64,000 bases of DNA from Ruegeria meonggei (GCF_900172215.1 NZ_FWFP01000015.1:62001-126000); one strand, 5' to 3'. Counted from the stretch's first letter, positions 47,456 through 56,167 are shown. A program made the numbers and translations. Notes: generated by a model not told the origin, from the letters alone.

Positions 47456-48556
47456 ATGACGCAAACGGTCAGCGCAGCTTTGGCACGCAAGATTTCAGCG
47501 GGGCAGGAAGAGCAGGGCGATAAACCCCGATCGGTTCTGCGCGCCATGCGGCTGGCATTTGCCCGGGCAGCCGGGGATCGGTTGCACTTGCCCTTATCCG
47601 TAATCGGCGCAAGGCAATCCAGCCGAACGTCCGAGGCATTGACGGATACCATTGGCGGAGACTGGTTGTTGCTGCAGCTGGTTAATGCGCAAGGGCTGTC
47701 CGCCGCTGTCTGTATGGATCTGGGTGCTGTCTCGGCGATCGTTCAGGTGCAAACGATCGGAGAAGTGATGCCCGGTGCGCCTGCGCCCCGGGCGTTCACC
47801 CATACCGATGCCGCCATGGTCGCGCCTTTGGTTGAAGACGCCTTGTCGCGGGCCGTTACGCTGGTGGATGCGGTAAAGGATCAGTCCGCTTTGTCAGGGT
47901 TTGAATTTGCTTCTCGTCTCGCGGATTTGCGGACATTGTCTTTGGCGATGGTTGAAGATGCCTATCGTGTGTATGACCTGACCATCGAACTGGGCGGTGG
48001 TTTGCGGCAGGGGCAGCTGTCCGTTGTTCTGCCGGACAGCCTGGATGAGGTCGGCGAACAGGGCGAACACCCAGTAGAGACCGGCCCAAATCTGGATCAG
48101 GCATCAGGTGTGCTGCGGGCCGAACTGAATACGGTGATTTGCCGAATGACCCTGCCGCTGGCTTCTTTGTCGAGCTTTGGGGTCGGAGACCTTCTGCCCT
48201 TGAATGGCTCAAGGTTGGACCGCGCCGAGATTTTGACGATTGAGCGTACCCGCGCGGCCATTGGGCGTTTGGGGCAATGCGGGGGCATGCGCGCGGTGCG
48301 GCTGAACGAATATGCGTCGCTGCAGGTTTTGAGCCCGGCAGACGCACAGGAGTTTCTGGAGGCGCGTTCACCCGCCGCGCCGCACAACCCGACAGCGTTG
48401 ACAGAAGATCCACCAGAGGTTTCGATGTATGATCCGAATGTGCTGGCCGATCAGGAGCCGTCCCTTAACTTCACCGATTCGGATCAGATGGTGGCCGAGA
48501 TTTCACAACTGGCTGGTCTGACGCCGCCGGATAAAGACACGGGCGGCGTCGGATAG
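47456..48556 (+). CDS. FliM/FliN-type SpoA-domain protein
   Basis: 366 residues. The SpoA (FliN C-terminal) domain spans ~220-300: LRAELNTVICRMTLPLASLSSFGVGDLLPL...ERTRAAIGRLGQCGGMRAVRLNE. The N-terminal ~200 residues look like a divergent FliM middle domain (DAAMVAPLVEDALSRAV). Such proteins build the flagellar motor switch, but no flagellar gene lies in the window. The acidic C-terminal tail is unusual. Starts 78 bp after the kinase gene, so may be co-transcribed. Confidence 0.78.
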   Translation: MTQTVSAALARKISAGQEEQGDKPRSVLRAMRLAFARAAGDRLHLPLSVIGARQSSRTSEALTDTIGGDWLLLQLVNAQGLSAAVCMDLGAVSAIVQVQTIGEVMPGAPAPRAFTHTDAAMVAPLVEDALSRAVTLVDAVKDQSALSGFEFASRLADLRTLSLAMVEDAYRVYDLTIELGGGLRQGQLSVVLPDSLDEVGEQGEHPVETGPNLDQASGVLRAELNTVICRMTLPLASLSSFGVGDLLPLNGSRLDRAEILTIERTRAAIGRLGQCGGMRAVRLNEYASLQVLSPADAQEFLEARSPAAPHNPTALTEDPPEVSMYDPNVLADQEPSLNFTDSDQMVAEISQLAGLTPPDKDTGGVG

Positions 48557-48557
48557 T

Positions 48558-48989
48558 TCAGTCTCGGCTGCTTCGCATCTGGTCCAGGGCCGGGCGCAGG
48601 GTGTCTAGCGCGTAGCCGGCTTTGGTCGTGGCCTGCAGAATGTCGTCGGTACTCATCCTGTCGCACTGACCCAATGCCCAAACCACGGAACAACGTGTAC
48701 CAGAAGCGCAATAGGCCAATACCGGGCCGCTGCAGCTTTCGGCCAGATCACGCTGAATCGCCACGTTTTCGGGAGTCATTGTCTGGTGCGTCAGCTCCAG
48801 AACTTCATATTGCAGCCCCGCGGCGCGCACAGCCTCGCCGATTGCTTCGTACTGCATGTCTGCCGGAACCTCGGTGTTTGGGCGATTGCAGATGACTTTC
48901 ACGAAACCTGCGGCAGCGATGGCTGGGACATCATCGACCGTGATTTGGGGCGAGACGGCGTAGCGGGGGGTAATTTGTCGAATCTCCAT
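48558..48989 (-). CDS. TIGR01244-type phosphatase/sulfurtransferase (DUF442)
   Basis: 143 residues. Active-site-like loop YCASGTRCSVVWAL (C-x5-R) in a dual-specificity-phosphatase fold; MEIRQITPRYAVSPQI is typical of the N-terminal domain of Blh (beta-lactamase-like hydrolase) fusions. Here it is separate from, but downstream of, the metallo-hydrolase gene it is fused to in other bacteria. That places it in persulfide metabolism by association. Confidence 0.85.
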   Translation of the reverse strand: MEIRQITPRYAVSPQITVDDVPAIAAAGFVKVICNRPNTEVPADMQYEAIGEAVRAAGLQYEVLELTHQTMTPENVAIQRDLAESCSGPVLAYCASGTRCSVVWALGQCDRMSTDDILQATTKAGYALDTLRPALDQMRSSRD

Positions 48990-49108
48990 GGCAATTGCTT
49001 AGGCCGCGTTCGCAGTGCTGTCCAGTTAAGCGCACCGTATCGGTTCGATCATCCGGTTCTAACCTAAAACAATGCACCCGATTCAGTGTCGGTTACCCGA
49101 CTGGCATT

Positions 49109-49972
49109 TCAGATTTTATTGATTGGAACCTTCAGAAAGACGTCGCCCTTTTCGTCCGCCGGAGGCATCTGACCCGCGCGCATGTTGATCTGTAAAGAGG
49201 GCAGAATCAGACGGGGCATGGACAGTGTCGCATCCCGGGCATCGCGCATTTCAACAAATTCCTGGATCGAGCACCCTTGTCCAATATGGACGTTAAGCGC
49301 CTTTTGCTCACCCACCGTTGTTTCCCAGGCGTACTCATCGCGCCCCGGTGCTTTATAGTCGTGCCCCACAAAAATACGCGTCTCATCCGGCAGCGATAGG
49401 ATCTTTTGAATTGACCCGTAAAGCATCTCGGACGATCCGCCCGGAAAGTCACAGCGGGCCGTACCAAAATCGGGCATGAACAATGTGTCTCCGACAAAGG
49501 CCGCGTCCCCGATTACATAGGTCAGACAGGCCGGGGTGTGGCCGGGCGTATGCAAAACGTCGCCTCTTAACTGGCCGACATGGAAACTGTCGCCTTCGCG
49601 AAACAGCGCGTCGAACTGGCTGCCGTCGCGTTGAAATTCAGTGCCTTCATTGAAGATTTTCCCAAAGGTTTCCTGAATGCTGACAATCTGATCACCGATC
49701 CCGATTTTGCCACCTAGTTTCTGTTGCAGGTAAGGCGCCGCCGACAGGTGATCGGCATGCACATGGCTTTCCAGAATCCACTCAACCCGCAGATCGTTTT
49801 CGCGCACATAGTCCACAATCCGATCCGCTGAGTTGGTGTTCGTGCGCCCCGAGGCGTGATCGAAATCCAGAACACTATCGATGATCGCGCATGCCAGGCC
49901 TTCGGGTTCCTGTAGAACATAGGAAACCGTAAAGGTCTCTTGATCGAAAAACGCTTTGACTTGCGGTGCCAT
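49109..49972 (-). CDS. MBL-fold hydrolase, persulfide dioxygenase-like (ETHE1/Blh)
   Basis: 287 residues from ATG 49972, with GGAGGG 6 bp upstream. Metal ligands H70-x-H72-x-D74-H75, H145 (HTPGHTPACL), D170 region (FVGDTLFMPDFG) and a late His (VGHDYKAPGR). This is the ETHE1-like form that oxidises glutathione persulfide to sulfite. The DUF442 gene follows 119 bp downstream on the same strand. An FNR-type site lies 70 bp upstream. Confidence 0.88.
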   Translation of the reverse strand: MAPQVKAFFDQETFTVSYVLQEPEGLACAIIDSVLDFDHASGRTNTNSADRIVDYVRENDLRVEWILESHVHADHLSAAPYLQQKLGGKIGIGDQIVSIQETFGKIFNEGTEFQRDGSQFDALFREGDSFHVGQLRGDVLHTPGHTPACLTYVIGDAAFVGDTLFMPDFGTARCDFPGGSSEMLYGSIQKILSLPDETRIFVGHDYKAPGRDEYAWETTVGEQKALNVHIGQGCSIQEFVEMRDARDATLSMPRLILPSLQINMRAGQMPPADEKGDVFLKVPINKI

Positions 49973-50041
49973 TGGGCCCTCCTCAGGTGCAATCAACTCA
50001 AATAAATGGTACAGGTTGTAAGCGACTCAGACCTGCACGAT

Positions 50042-50055
50042 TTGATGCGGGTCAA
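50042..50055. promoter_or_regulatory. FNR/FnrL-type binding site
   Basis: TTGAT-GCGG-GTCAA fits the TTGAY-N4-RTCAA pattern of FnrL-type sites in Rhodobacterales. It lies 70 bp from the metallo-hydrolase start and 163 bp from the plus-strand gene at 50218, so oxygen control of either is possible. Confidence 0.5.
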
Positions 50056-50217
50056 GGCAAGTTAATCGTAAACAGTGTAAAATTTAAACAATCTGCGTCC
50101 AGCCGCTGATTTTGCGCCAAGCGCAAGCGGGTTTCCGCGAGATCGCAGGTTAATCTAAGCAGGTCTTAAAACGGTTACTTATATCTGTCTAAATTCAAGA
50201 TGTCTGGGAGGATGAAT

Positions 50218-50433
50218 ATGTCAGCAGTCAATTTGTATTCCGAAGCAGAGCAGTTGGAGAGAAAGATTCAAGGTGCCTGCCTTGATACGCGACTGGCCCT
50301 GCAGCCGAGCTTTACCAAAGTGATTGATCGAATGCGGCAGCAAGGCGTGCGCGTGCCTTCTCGCCTGCGTCGGCTGGATGCGGCATTGTGCGAGGACGCG
50401 ATGGAAGCGCGGTTCGACAACCTGCCGATCTAA
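50218..50433 (+). CDS. Small hypothetical protein
   Basis: 71 residues from ATG 50218; GGGAGG six bases upstream decides this start over ATG 50200 and 50212. Helical and basic (SEAEQLERKIQGACLDTRLAL, RMRQQGVRVPSRLRRLDAAL). No family recognised. Ends 9 bp from a convergent membrane protein gene. Confidence 0.65.
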   Translation: MSAVNLYSEAEQLERKIQGACLDTRLALQPSFTKVIDRMRQQGVRVPSRLRRLDAALCEDAMEARFDNLPI

Positions 50434-50442
50434 GTCGGATTG

Positions 50443-50673
50443 CTAGCCGAAGGAAATTCCGACAATTACCACCATAAGGCCAAGCACCGACAAAAACAGC
50501 GATGCCAGATTCCACGGCAGAACGCTTTGTACAACAGCGCGCAGGTCGTCATCTGACAGACCGGACTTGCGCGCCTTCATCACACGCAGAATACACCAGA
50601 CCAGCCCGACAAGCCCGGCAATCGAAAGGGCGGCACCGCCCCAGGTGATGACTTCGAACATGGTTCCCCACAT
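50443..50673 (-). CDS. Small two-helix membrane protein
   Basis: 76 residues from ATG 50673 or 72 from ATG 50661 (MFEVITWGG), the latter preceded by GGGGA. Two helices (WGGAALSIAGLVGLVWCILRV and LASLFLSVLGLMVVIVGISF) flank a soluble loop (KARKSGLSDDDLRAVVQS). Conserved-looking but not recognised. A longer upstream frame exists but reads through non-coding sequence. Confidence 0.68.
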   Translation of the reverse strand: MWGTMFEVITWGGAALSIAGLVGLVWCILRVMKARKSGLSDDDLRAVVQSVLPWNLASLFLSVLGLMVVIVGISFG

Positions 50674-50823
50674 AAGGTTGAGATTTCCCGTTGCGCTTAG
50701 CCGATAGCCCCCGCTCACACAAGTCTGACCGGGAATGGATGCTTGCGGCCCGTGCGGTGGCGATGTATCCGGCATATCGCCCGCTGTGACAGCATCAGAA
50801 ATCCACCTCTGGGAGAGACATAC

Positions 50824-51093
50824 ATGGATGACATCACCGAAGATCAGGCCGCTGCCAACTATCGCGTAACTGCCGGCGAACTGCGCCAGTTTGTCGAACG
50901 GTTCGAGCGTTTGGACGCAGAAAAGAAAGATCTGGCCGAGCAGCAAAAAGAGGTGATGGCCGAAGCCAAAGCGCGAGGATATGACACCAAAGTTCTGCGC
51001 AAGGTTGTGGCGCTGAGAAAGCGTGACAAGGACGACATCGCCGAAGAAGAAGCGGTGTTGGAAATGTACAAAGAAGCCTTGGGGATGACCTGA
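50824..51093 (+). CDS. gapR: DUF2312/GapR-like nucleoid protein
   Basis: 89 residues from ATG 50824, with GGGAGAG upstream. Sequence matches DUF2312: YRVTAGELRQFVERFERLDAEKK, AKARGYDTKVLRKVVALRK, AVLEMYKEALG. In Caulobacter, GapR forms a clamp on overtwisted DNA ahead of replication and transcription and is needed for chromosome and cell-cycle control. Length equals that of GapR. A coiled coil runs through residues ~18-50. Confidence 0.88.
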   Translation: MDDITEDQAAANYRVTAGELRQFVERFERLDAEKKDLAEQQKEVMAEAKARGYDTKVLRKVVALRKRDKDDIAEEEAVLEMYKEALGMT

Positions 51094-51289
51094 ATAGGGT
51101 CCCCGACTGTCTGGCTGTCCAAGACCAGATTCAGGAAGGGCTCGACCGCGCATCTGTCGCAACAAGTGCGCCTTCAGCGGCGCCGCGACTTGATCCAAAC
51201 CAGCCCTTCCTGAGAATACCATTTTTTACGGTAGGGCGTTGGTTTTGGGTGCGGTTTGATGCTTCTTTGTAGCTGACGGCGCGAGTGGT
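51094..51289. other. Convergent intergenic region with long inverted repeat
   Basis: TCAGGAAGGGCT (51131-51142) and its complement AGCCCTTCCTGA (51202-51213) enclose 59 bp that can fold further (GCGCA...TGCGC). A T6 run starts 8 bp after on the plus strand. It could serve as a terminator for gapR or be a small structured repeat. Confidence 0.45.
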
Positions 51290-52165
51290 CTAAGGTTTCA
51301 GCACGCGAACTCCGGGCATTGTCTCAAGCTTTGCCACGTCCTGCTCGTATAATTCTGAAAACGCGTCGACGATCTCGGATGTCCAACCGGGCAGGTCAAC
51401 GTCCTCTTCGACTTTGTCCTGCTGTGCGTGATCCTCAAGAATTCGGGCAAGTTTACTACGCAGAACTGACTTCTCTTGCGCGGGTTCCTGTTCAATCAAC
51501 GCCTGTGCCGCGGCCCGCCCGGTGTCGTCCAGCAATGACAAAAGCAACTCGTGCTCGTCACTCAGCGCAGTGTCCTCATCCAGATCCCCGACAGCCCGAA
51601 TTAAATCGCCCCAGATTAGCGGGGTGTCCTCGTAGCACCATAGGGTGATCTGAACGTTTGGGGCGAGGTCCCGGATGTCCTCGATCATGCCGATCCAGCT
51701 TAGACAGCTCAGGTCGGTGCCCCGAATGATGCCTTCGCGCGACGCTTCCGGCAGAGACACTAGGAGTTTCGGGATAAAGCTCCCCGGGTTTCTGAGCGCT
51801 AGAAACAGTTCGATTTGGTGATCGGGAAACGCCTGTTCCAACAGCTCCATTCGGCGACCTGCCAGCGGATACAATTGTCCCTCTTGAAGAGTGATGGCCG
51901 GGTCACCGGCAAAGCTGTCACTTGAAAAGACCACGCGCCGCGTGGTTTCAGGAGAGGGCAGGATGCTCTTCAGCCGTTGATAGGCTTCAACCTCGACCGG
52001 TCCTTTTCCCAACCCTTCAAAAACGGGTCTGAAGACCTGCCGATACCGCCTCGGGCCAACATACCCAACTTTTCCTTGTGTCAGAACTTTTATGTTTTTC
52101 TGCAGCGACCGCAACAGTCGATCTGCCTCGGTAAAAGCCGCACCTGCGTGGATAGCAACCTGCAT
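51290..52165 (-). CDS. Hypothetical protein, possibly degenerate sulfotransferase-like
   Basis: 291 residues. The start (MQVAIHAGAAFTEADRLLRSLQKN) and RRVVFSSDSFAG, then FLALRNPGSFIPKLL, are arranged like sulfotransferase-type proteins where a P-loop and PSB loop bind PAPS, but the P-loop is not intact. I do not recognise a characterised family. Lies between gapR and tRNA-Thr, convergent with gapR. Confidence 0.65.
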   Translation of the reverse strand: MQVAIHAGAAFTEADRLLRSLQKNIKVLTQGKVGYVGPRRYRQVFRPVFEGLGKGPVEVEAYQRLKSILPSPETTRRVVFSSDSFAGDPAITLQEGQLYPLAGRRMELLEQAFPDHQIELFLALRNPGSFIPKLLVSLPEASREGIIRGTDLSCLSWIGMIEDIRDLAPNVQITLWCYEDTPLIWGDLIRAVGDLDEDTALSDEHELLLSLLDDTGRAAAQALIEQEPAQEKSVLRSKLARILEDHAQQDKVEEDVDLPGWTSEIVDAFSELYEQDVAKLETMPGVRVLKP

Positions 52166-52348
52166 TTTCGGCTCTCGTCCTTGCTTTCTTCTCCATCAGT
52201 TGGGTTACAACCTGCGTGCGTTGCAGTCAAATCTCAGTCTTGCGCGCTAAGTCAGTTCTCTTCTCCAGCAGGAAAACTGAAAAACACTAAGTTAAGATAA
52301 AAATATGGACTTGCAGTCCCGAACAAGAAAAAGTAATCGACACAAAGT

Positions 52349-52424
52349 GCCCCTATAGCTCAGCTGGTAGAGCAACTGATTTGTAATCAGTAGGTCCGCG
52401 GTTCGAGTCCGTGTGGGGGCACCA
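52349..52424 (+). tRNA. tRNA-Thr (TGT)
   Basis: Acceptor GCCCCTA pairs with TGGGGGC, D arm GCTC/GAGC, anticodon stem ACTGA/TCAGT with loop TTTGTAA giving anticodon TGT, T arm CGCGG-TTCGAGT-CCGTG, encoded CCA. Its 3' end is the left attachment site of the mini-element that follows. Confidence 0.97.
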
Positions 52425-52426
52425 TA
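52408..52426 (+). repeat. attL: 19-bp direct repeat in tRNA-Thr 3' end
   Basis: TCCGTGTGGGGGCACCATA, covering part of the T arm, acceptor strand and CCA, plus two following bases. Confidence 0.85.
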
Positions 52427-52461
52427 AATCATTTAAAATCAAGCACTTACGAGAAAATTAC

Positions 52462-52481
52462 TGACGTATGGTGACGTATGG
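52462..52481 (+). repeat. Two tandem TGACGTATGG copies (left arm sites)
   Basis: TGACGTATGG occurs twice head-to-tail, 36 bp inside attL. The same 10-mer recurs near attR, as expected for integrase arm-type binding sites. Confidence 0.6.
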
Positions 52482-52874
52482 CGCGAAGCTACCTTGCGGA
52501 TTCGAACCGGCGCACCATTGTTTTTGAATCTGCCATAATATCTATCCACAAGTTCAGCCGGGGTCTCGTCGCCTTCTTTGGAACAAGAGTTTCTGACAAC
52601 TCAATCGGCGTCTCGCAAAGTTGTGGTGAGAGGCCACAGAGCTGCCGTTCGCTGCAAGTGCGACATTGTAAGCCACTAACGGCAGGTGTGTGCAAACAAT
52701 GACCATTGCAAAGCCTAAGGGAACTTCCCACGCCTGCCGTCCGCTCACGCTCTTGATGCTTCGGGGCGTTCCATTATTCCTGCCGTTCATGCATCGTGCA
52801 GCAACTAGTTCGGGTGTGCTCCGCGAGGCGACGGATTTGGGGTTTCAAGCCGCGAAGCTGCATGGCCGCATTCG
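52482..52874. other. Non-coding left part of the mini-element
   Basis: About 390 bp without a credible gene. A minus-strand stretch at 52496-52516 (GGTTCGAATCC core) looks like a tRNA T-arm remnant. The rest is unassigned; the AIPR gene ends at its right side. Confidence 0.5.
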
Positions 52875-54608
52875 TCATACGCTGGCAGTTGTTGTTCTAC
52901 GGCTCACCGAAAGCCGCTTCACTTCTTCGACCAAAGGTCGCGATTTAGCGCTGTCTCTTTCAAGCTCTAGTCCAAGATTATTTAGCGCCTCTTTAACGAT
53001 TGTGACGCACTCATCGAAAACATCTTTTGAGTTTTGCTGATCGGCGAGTTGTTCAAGGAGCTTGTTGCAGTATGCTTCGCACTTTTTGCTCTTTGCACCT
53101 GGAAAACTTTGATCTTCGTAGCGACAGCGAAAGGCTAGCAGAATATAAAACTTAAAAGGGCGAATTCCACGCTCTGCAATGTCTAAGCGACGAATGGCGA
53201 TCTCGAACCTGTAAGCCGCAAATGCCGCAGTGTAGTATGCATCTGGGCGGTGATCATTTTGGAACACCCGCTCCGAATTGTTTTTCAGTAGTGTGCCTTG
53301 GTAGCGACCTGCTTGGTTCGGAACGTCACAAAACATGGATGCATAGTTCTTCAACTGCATGCCTTTTGTTACGATTCTGCCTTTCTCAATACCATCGGAT
53401 CGCGCAAACTGTTTGCCTCTACGTTCATAGAACAACCGAAAGTCGCCATTTTTGGCAGCGTAGAAGTCTTCTAGATCGTGTTGGAATGGCGTGAATGCGA
53501 GCAGATCATTTTCGTCGACTTGTGTTTGCTTATTGGTAGACTTGATAATGGCTTGCGCCACATCTTCATCTTCTGTGTGAATGAGCTTGATTGGCACATG
53601 TAAATCGCCAGTAACTACGGAACGGTTTTCAAAAATCACGTGACTAGTTTGGCAGCCATTCACAATCTGATAATCTTCCAGTAGGTATTGGCTCGAGGTC
53701 GGCCTGATACTTTTTGCGACAATCGTAATGCCATTGTTCCTTAGGACGAATTGATCCAGGTCGCCATCTTGGATTGTTTTTGCAATGTCTGTATTCACAG
53801 GGTTGACGCCTTGAAAATCACGTACGTTGTCCACGAACACCGTGCGCAACATGTCTCCGTCCTCGTCTTCTAGCAACTTCAAAAACTCGGAAGCTGGCAA
53901 GATACCCAAATACGCAGCCTCAACTCCCCGTATTACGGGCAAGGTGACTAAACTATCGATTTTGACAGTTCGGGAGATGCTGGTCTTGGTCTGCCGATAC
54001 AGTTTTTGCAATTCTCGAGCACCAAGAGGTTCAAAGGAAACTTCGGAAAAAAGGTTAGTGTCTTCGAGCTCTTCCTGCTTTCTCGCAATAATACTTGTAA
54101 TGTAAGGGTCACTTTTCCAAGTGCCCGTACAGGCATAGAAAACACGGCAAACCGGGTTGTCCTTAAGTTTCGCGGCGTTTTGGTACACTCTGTTTTTAAT
54201 TTCGATAAAGCGCTTAATGTCGTCATTTGATGGCAAGCTTTGACAATCTGCAAAGACTTCCTTGACCAGGTTGTCTCCGAGCGCCAGTACAGCCGCACCA
54301 TCAAAGCTACCTGAAGTCTTTGCTTGAAGGATTAGGAACTCGACGTCCATTGCTCCACTCATTGAAAGGATGTCATCTACTACGTCCGCATCAACTACAA
54401 ACCGGCCGTTAATCTTCACAGCAAACGCGTCAACGTTCAAATCGCCGCCATCTCCGCAAACAGTATCAGACGTTTCGATTTCTTCTGGAAATCGTGAGGA
54501 GAAGACGCTGTATGAAGCAAAGTGCTCAAATTGTTTGGATGAATCGCGATTTGTCAGAGAATTACTTTCACAAAAATCTGTAACTAGTGATTGTGTAACT
54601 GGGTCCAT
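52875..54608 (-). CDS. AIPR-family (abortive infection phage resistance) protein with nuclease-like N-terminus
   Basis: 577 residues. The N-terminal ~200 residues contain GDGGDLNVDAFAV (D60) and FLILQAK (Q95-x-K97), the spacing of a PD-(D/E)xK nuclease of the Mrr type. The AIPR domain follows, with FVLRNNGITIVAKSI, YQIVNGCQTSHVIFEN, IIKSTNKQTQVDENDLLAFTPFQ and LFYERRGKQF. AIPR proteins come from phage-exclusion loci of lactococci and other bacteria. Here it is the main cargo of the tRNA-Thr mini-element, oriented toward the tRNA. Codon use is more AT-rich than the chromosome. Confidence 0.85.
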   Translation of the reverse strand: MDPVTQSLVTDFCESNSLTNRDSSKQFEHFASYSVFSSRFPEEIETSDTVCGDGGDLNVDAFAVKINGRFVVDADVVDDILSMSGAMDVEFLILQAKTSGSFDGAAVLALGDNLVKEVFADCQSLPSNDDIKRFIEIKNRVYQNAAKLKDNPVCRVFYACTGTWKSDPYITSIIARKQEELEDTNLFSEVSFEPLGARELQKLYRQTKTSISRTVKIDSLVTLPVIRGVEAAYLGILPASEFLKLLEDEDGDMLRTVFVDNVRDFQGVNPVNTDIAKTIQDGDLDQFVLRNNGITIVAKSIRPTSSQYLLEDYQIVNGCQTSHVIFENRSVVTGDLHVPIKLIHTEDEDVAQAIIKSTNKQTQVDENDLLAFTPFQHDLEDFYAAKNGDFRLFYERRGKQFARSDGIEKGRIVTKGMQLKNYASMFCDVPNQAGRYQGTLLKNNSERVFQNDHRPDAYYTAAFAAYRFEIAIRRLDIAERGIRPFKFYILLAFRCRYEDQSFPGAKSKKCEAYCNKLLEQLADQQNSKDVFDECVTIVKEALNNLGLELERDSAKSRPLVEEVKRLSVSRRTTTASV

Positions 54609-55045
54609 AGACTATTGCTTTCAGCTTTTAGTTGTATGGGGTGTTCGTAGCACCACTGTGGTTTGGTTGGCTAGAGATTCGTCGTAGTTCAAAGGATCCA
54701 AGTTCGGCTTCAGAACAGCAGTGCAACGCAATCGCACCCGCAGCGAACTTCTGGTTCCCTCCCGAAGTGCGGGAACGCCAAGGTCGGCAATCTGCTGTTA
54801 CGCGGCCTAATGCACCCGCAGCTACCAGACCAGTCGGGAATGGCGGCTAAGGGCTCAAACCACCTGTCCGAACTTACCGCAGAGAAAGTCGGCAGCGAGC
54901 CCAGACTACCGCTTGCTGCTTGGGGCTCCAACGGCAGCTATGGAGAAAAAAGCTACCACTGGTCTCATCGGAAACTGCCTCAAACTATGTCTACCAACTT
55001 TATCGAAGACTCCGTTCAACTTCTCCATAGCTGAGGACATTTCCT
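54609..55045. other. Non-coding gap between the two mini-element genes
   Basis: 437 bp containing only short unconvincing frames. It must hold the promoter of the AIPR gene on the minus strand; no clear elements were identified. Segments such as GCGGGAACGCCAAGGTCGGC resemble intergenic repeat debris. Confidence 0.45.
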
Positions 55046-55624
55046 CTAATATGAAATGGGCACTCCCGCAGACTTCAGTTCCACAGTCCATACATCAATT
55101 GCCTCTTCACAAATCTTGTGAAAATGGCCCAGCTTGTTACCAGCTTCATCGACCACGTCAGCCATTAGCACTACGCCGCCACCTCTGATCGTAGTTCCAT
55201 CCTTTTCAACGTCGGTGGTGATATTGCCTCCCATTTGGAACGCATTTCCAATGATTTCAATATGCGGCGTCACTCCGGATCGAGGGGGGCGGTTTAGAGT
55301 TTCATGCTTATCTATATTCCAAAGGTCATGGATCAACGCGACGCTTTGATTATTGTTGATTACGTCTTCAACAAGGCTTTCTTTCTGTCCGTTCGACTTA
55401 CACCAAGATTTAAAATAATCTTTGATCGAAGCGACATTCGAAACAGCTCGCTGCAGTGTGTCCATTTGCTCCACCTCATTTGCATTCCTGTTAAAGTCAA
55501 CACCAAATGAGAATGGGGTTTTAACAACATAGTCATCGATGTTGTCGGGAGTCACATCCTTCGGGGCGACAACGCCTAGGGCGATGTACAGTCTCTTTAT
55601 TTTTAGATCGAACTGAGGGGTCAT
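55046..55624 (-). CDS. Unrecognised 192-residue protein, cargo of the mini-element
   Basis: 192 residues from ATG 55624 (MTPQFDLKIKRLYIALG); a TTG 18 bases upstream is less likely. Mostly helical N-terminus, then LIHDLWNIDKHETLNRPPRSG, a D/N-x-K-H pattern seen in some HEPN-like or DUF proteins of defence loci, and a beta-rich C-terminus (IRGGGVVLMADVVDEAGNKLG). Same strand as the AIPR gene and upstream of it, so it may be its partner. No family assigned. Confidence 0.65.
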   Translation of the reverse strand: MTPQFDLKIKRLYIALGVVAPKDVTPDNIDDYVVKTPFSFGVDFNRNANEVEQMDTLQRAVSNVASIKDYFKSWCKSNGQKESLVEDVINNNQSVALIHDLWNIDKHETLNRPPRSGVTPHIEIIGNAFQMGGNITTDVEKDGTTIRGGGVVLMADVVDEAGNKLGHFHKICEEAIDVWTVELKSAGVPISY

Positions 55625-56103
55625 GGCAACGACGAGTTCCAAAAATCCTGTTTAAACTGTGCACTATGCAATAGTAAACGATCAGGCAAAGCAACTCTCG
55701 CCTTCAGTGCACAACACATGCCCGCGTCGTGTTCAAAGCGGTCATCGGCTCTCATGCAGTCGGCGGCAGTTTTGTCCGCTCACCTGCCATTTGGCCCTGG
55801 TTCTGAGGGTTCGGAATGTGCGGTTCGCGGCCTGCTGCGTGAGCGAAAGACAGGAGCGTGATCAACGGCTGCTCAGGGCTCTTAGCTGACTCCTTGTATC
55901 CAAGTTACATTGATGCCGTGTTGGATCAGTTTGATTAAATTCTTGCCACAGCATTCCATGTGAATTGCTGACCAACGGTCCAGGTTTTAACTCAGATTGA
56001 TATTTTCTAGGAATGACTGAACTTATGTCATACTCTGGTTCCGCAGAGAAAAATTGGAGGAGAATGTTCACGTAGAAACCAGTGTTTTCTAGGAGCAAAA
56101 ATT

Positions 56104-56167
56104 CCATACGTCATGTGAAAAGGAGGGTTCTACCTTTCGGGTGAAAAGACGTATGGATGACGTATGA
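56104..56167. repeat. Right arm-type sites: three TGACGTATGG-like copies
   Basis: Inverted CCATACGTCA at 56104-56113, AGACGTATGG at 56147-56156 and TGACGTATGA at 56158-56167, all within 110 bp of attR. Same 10-mer as the tandem pair beside attL. Confidence 0.6.

Noticed and set aside
52478-52702. Frame starting MARSYLADSNRR next to attL as an integrase remnant
   Set aside because: No tyrosine-recombinase motifs (R...HxxR...Y) and only 74 codons.
55659-55889. 76-codon frame in the right part of the mini-element
   Set aside because: Composition looks like translated repeat debris; no start signal or homologous pattern.
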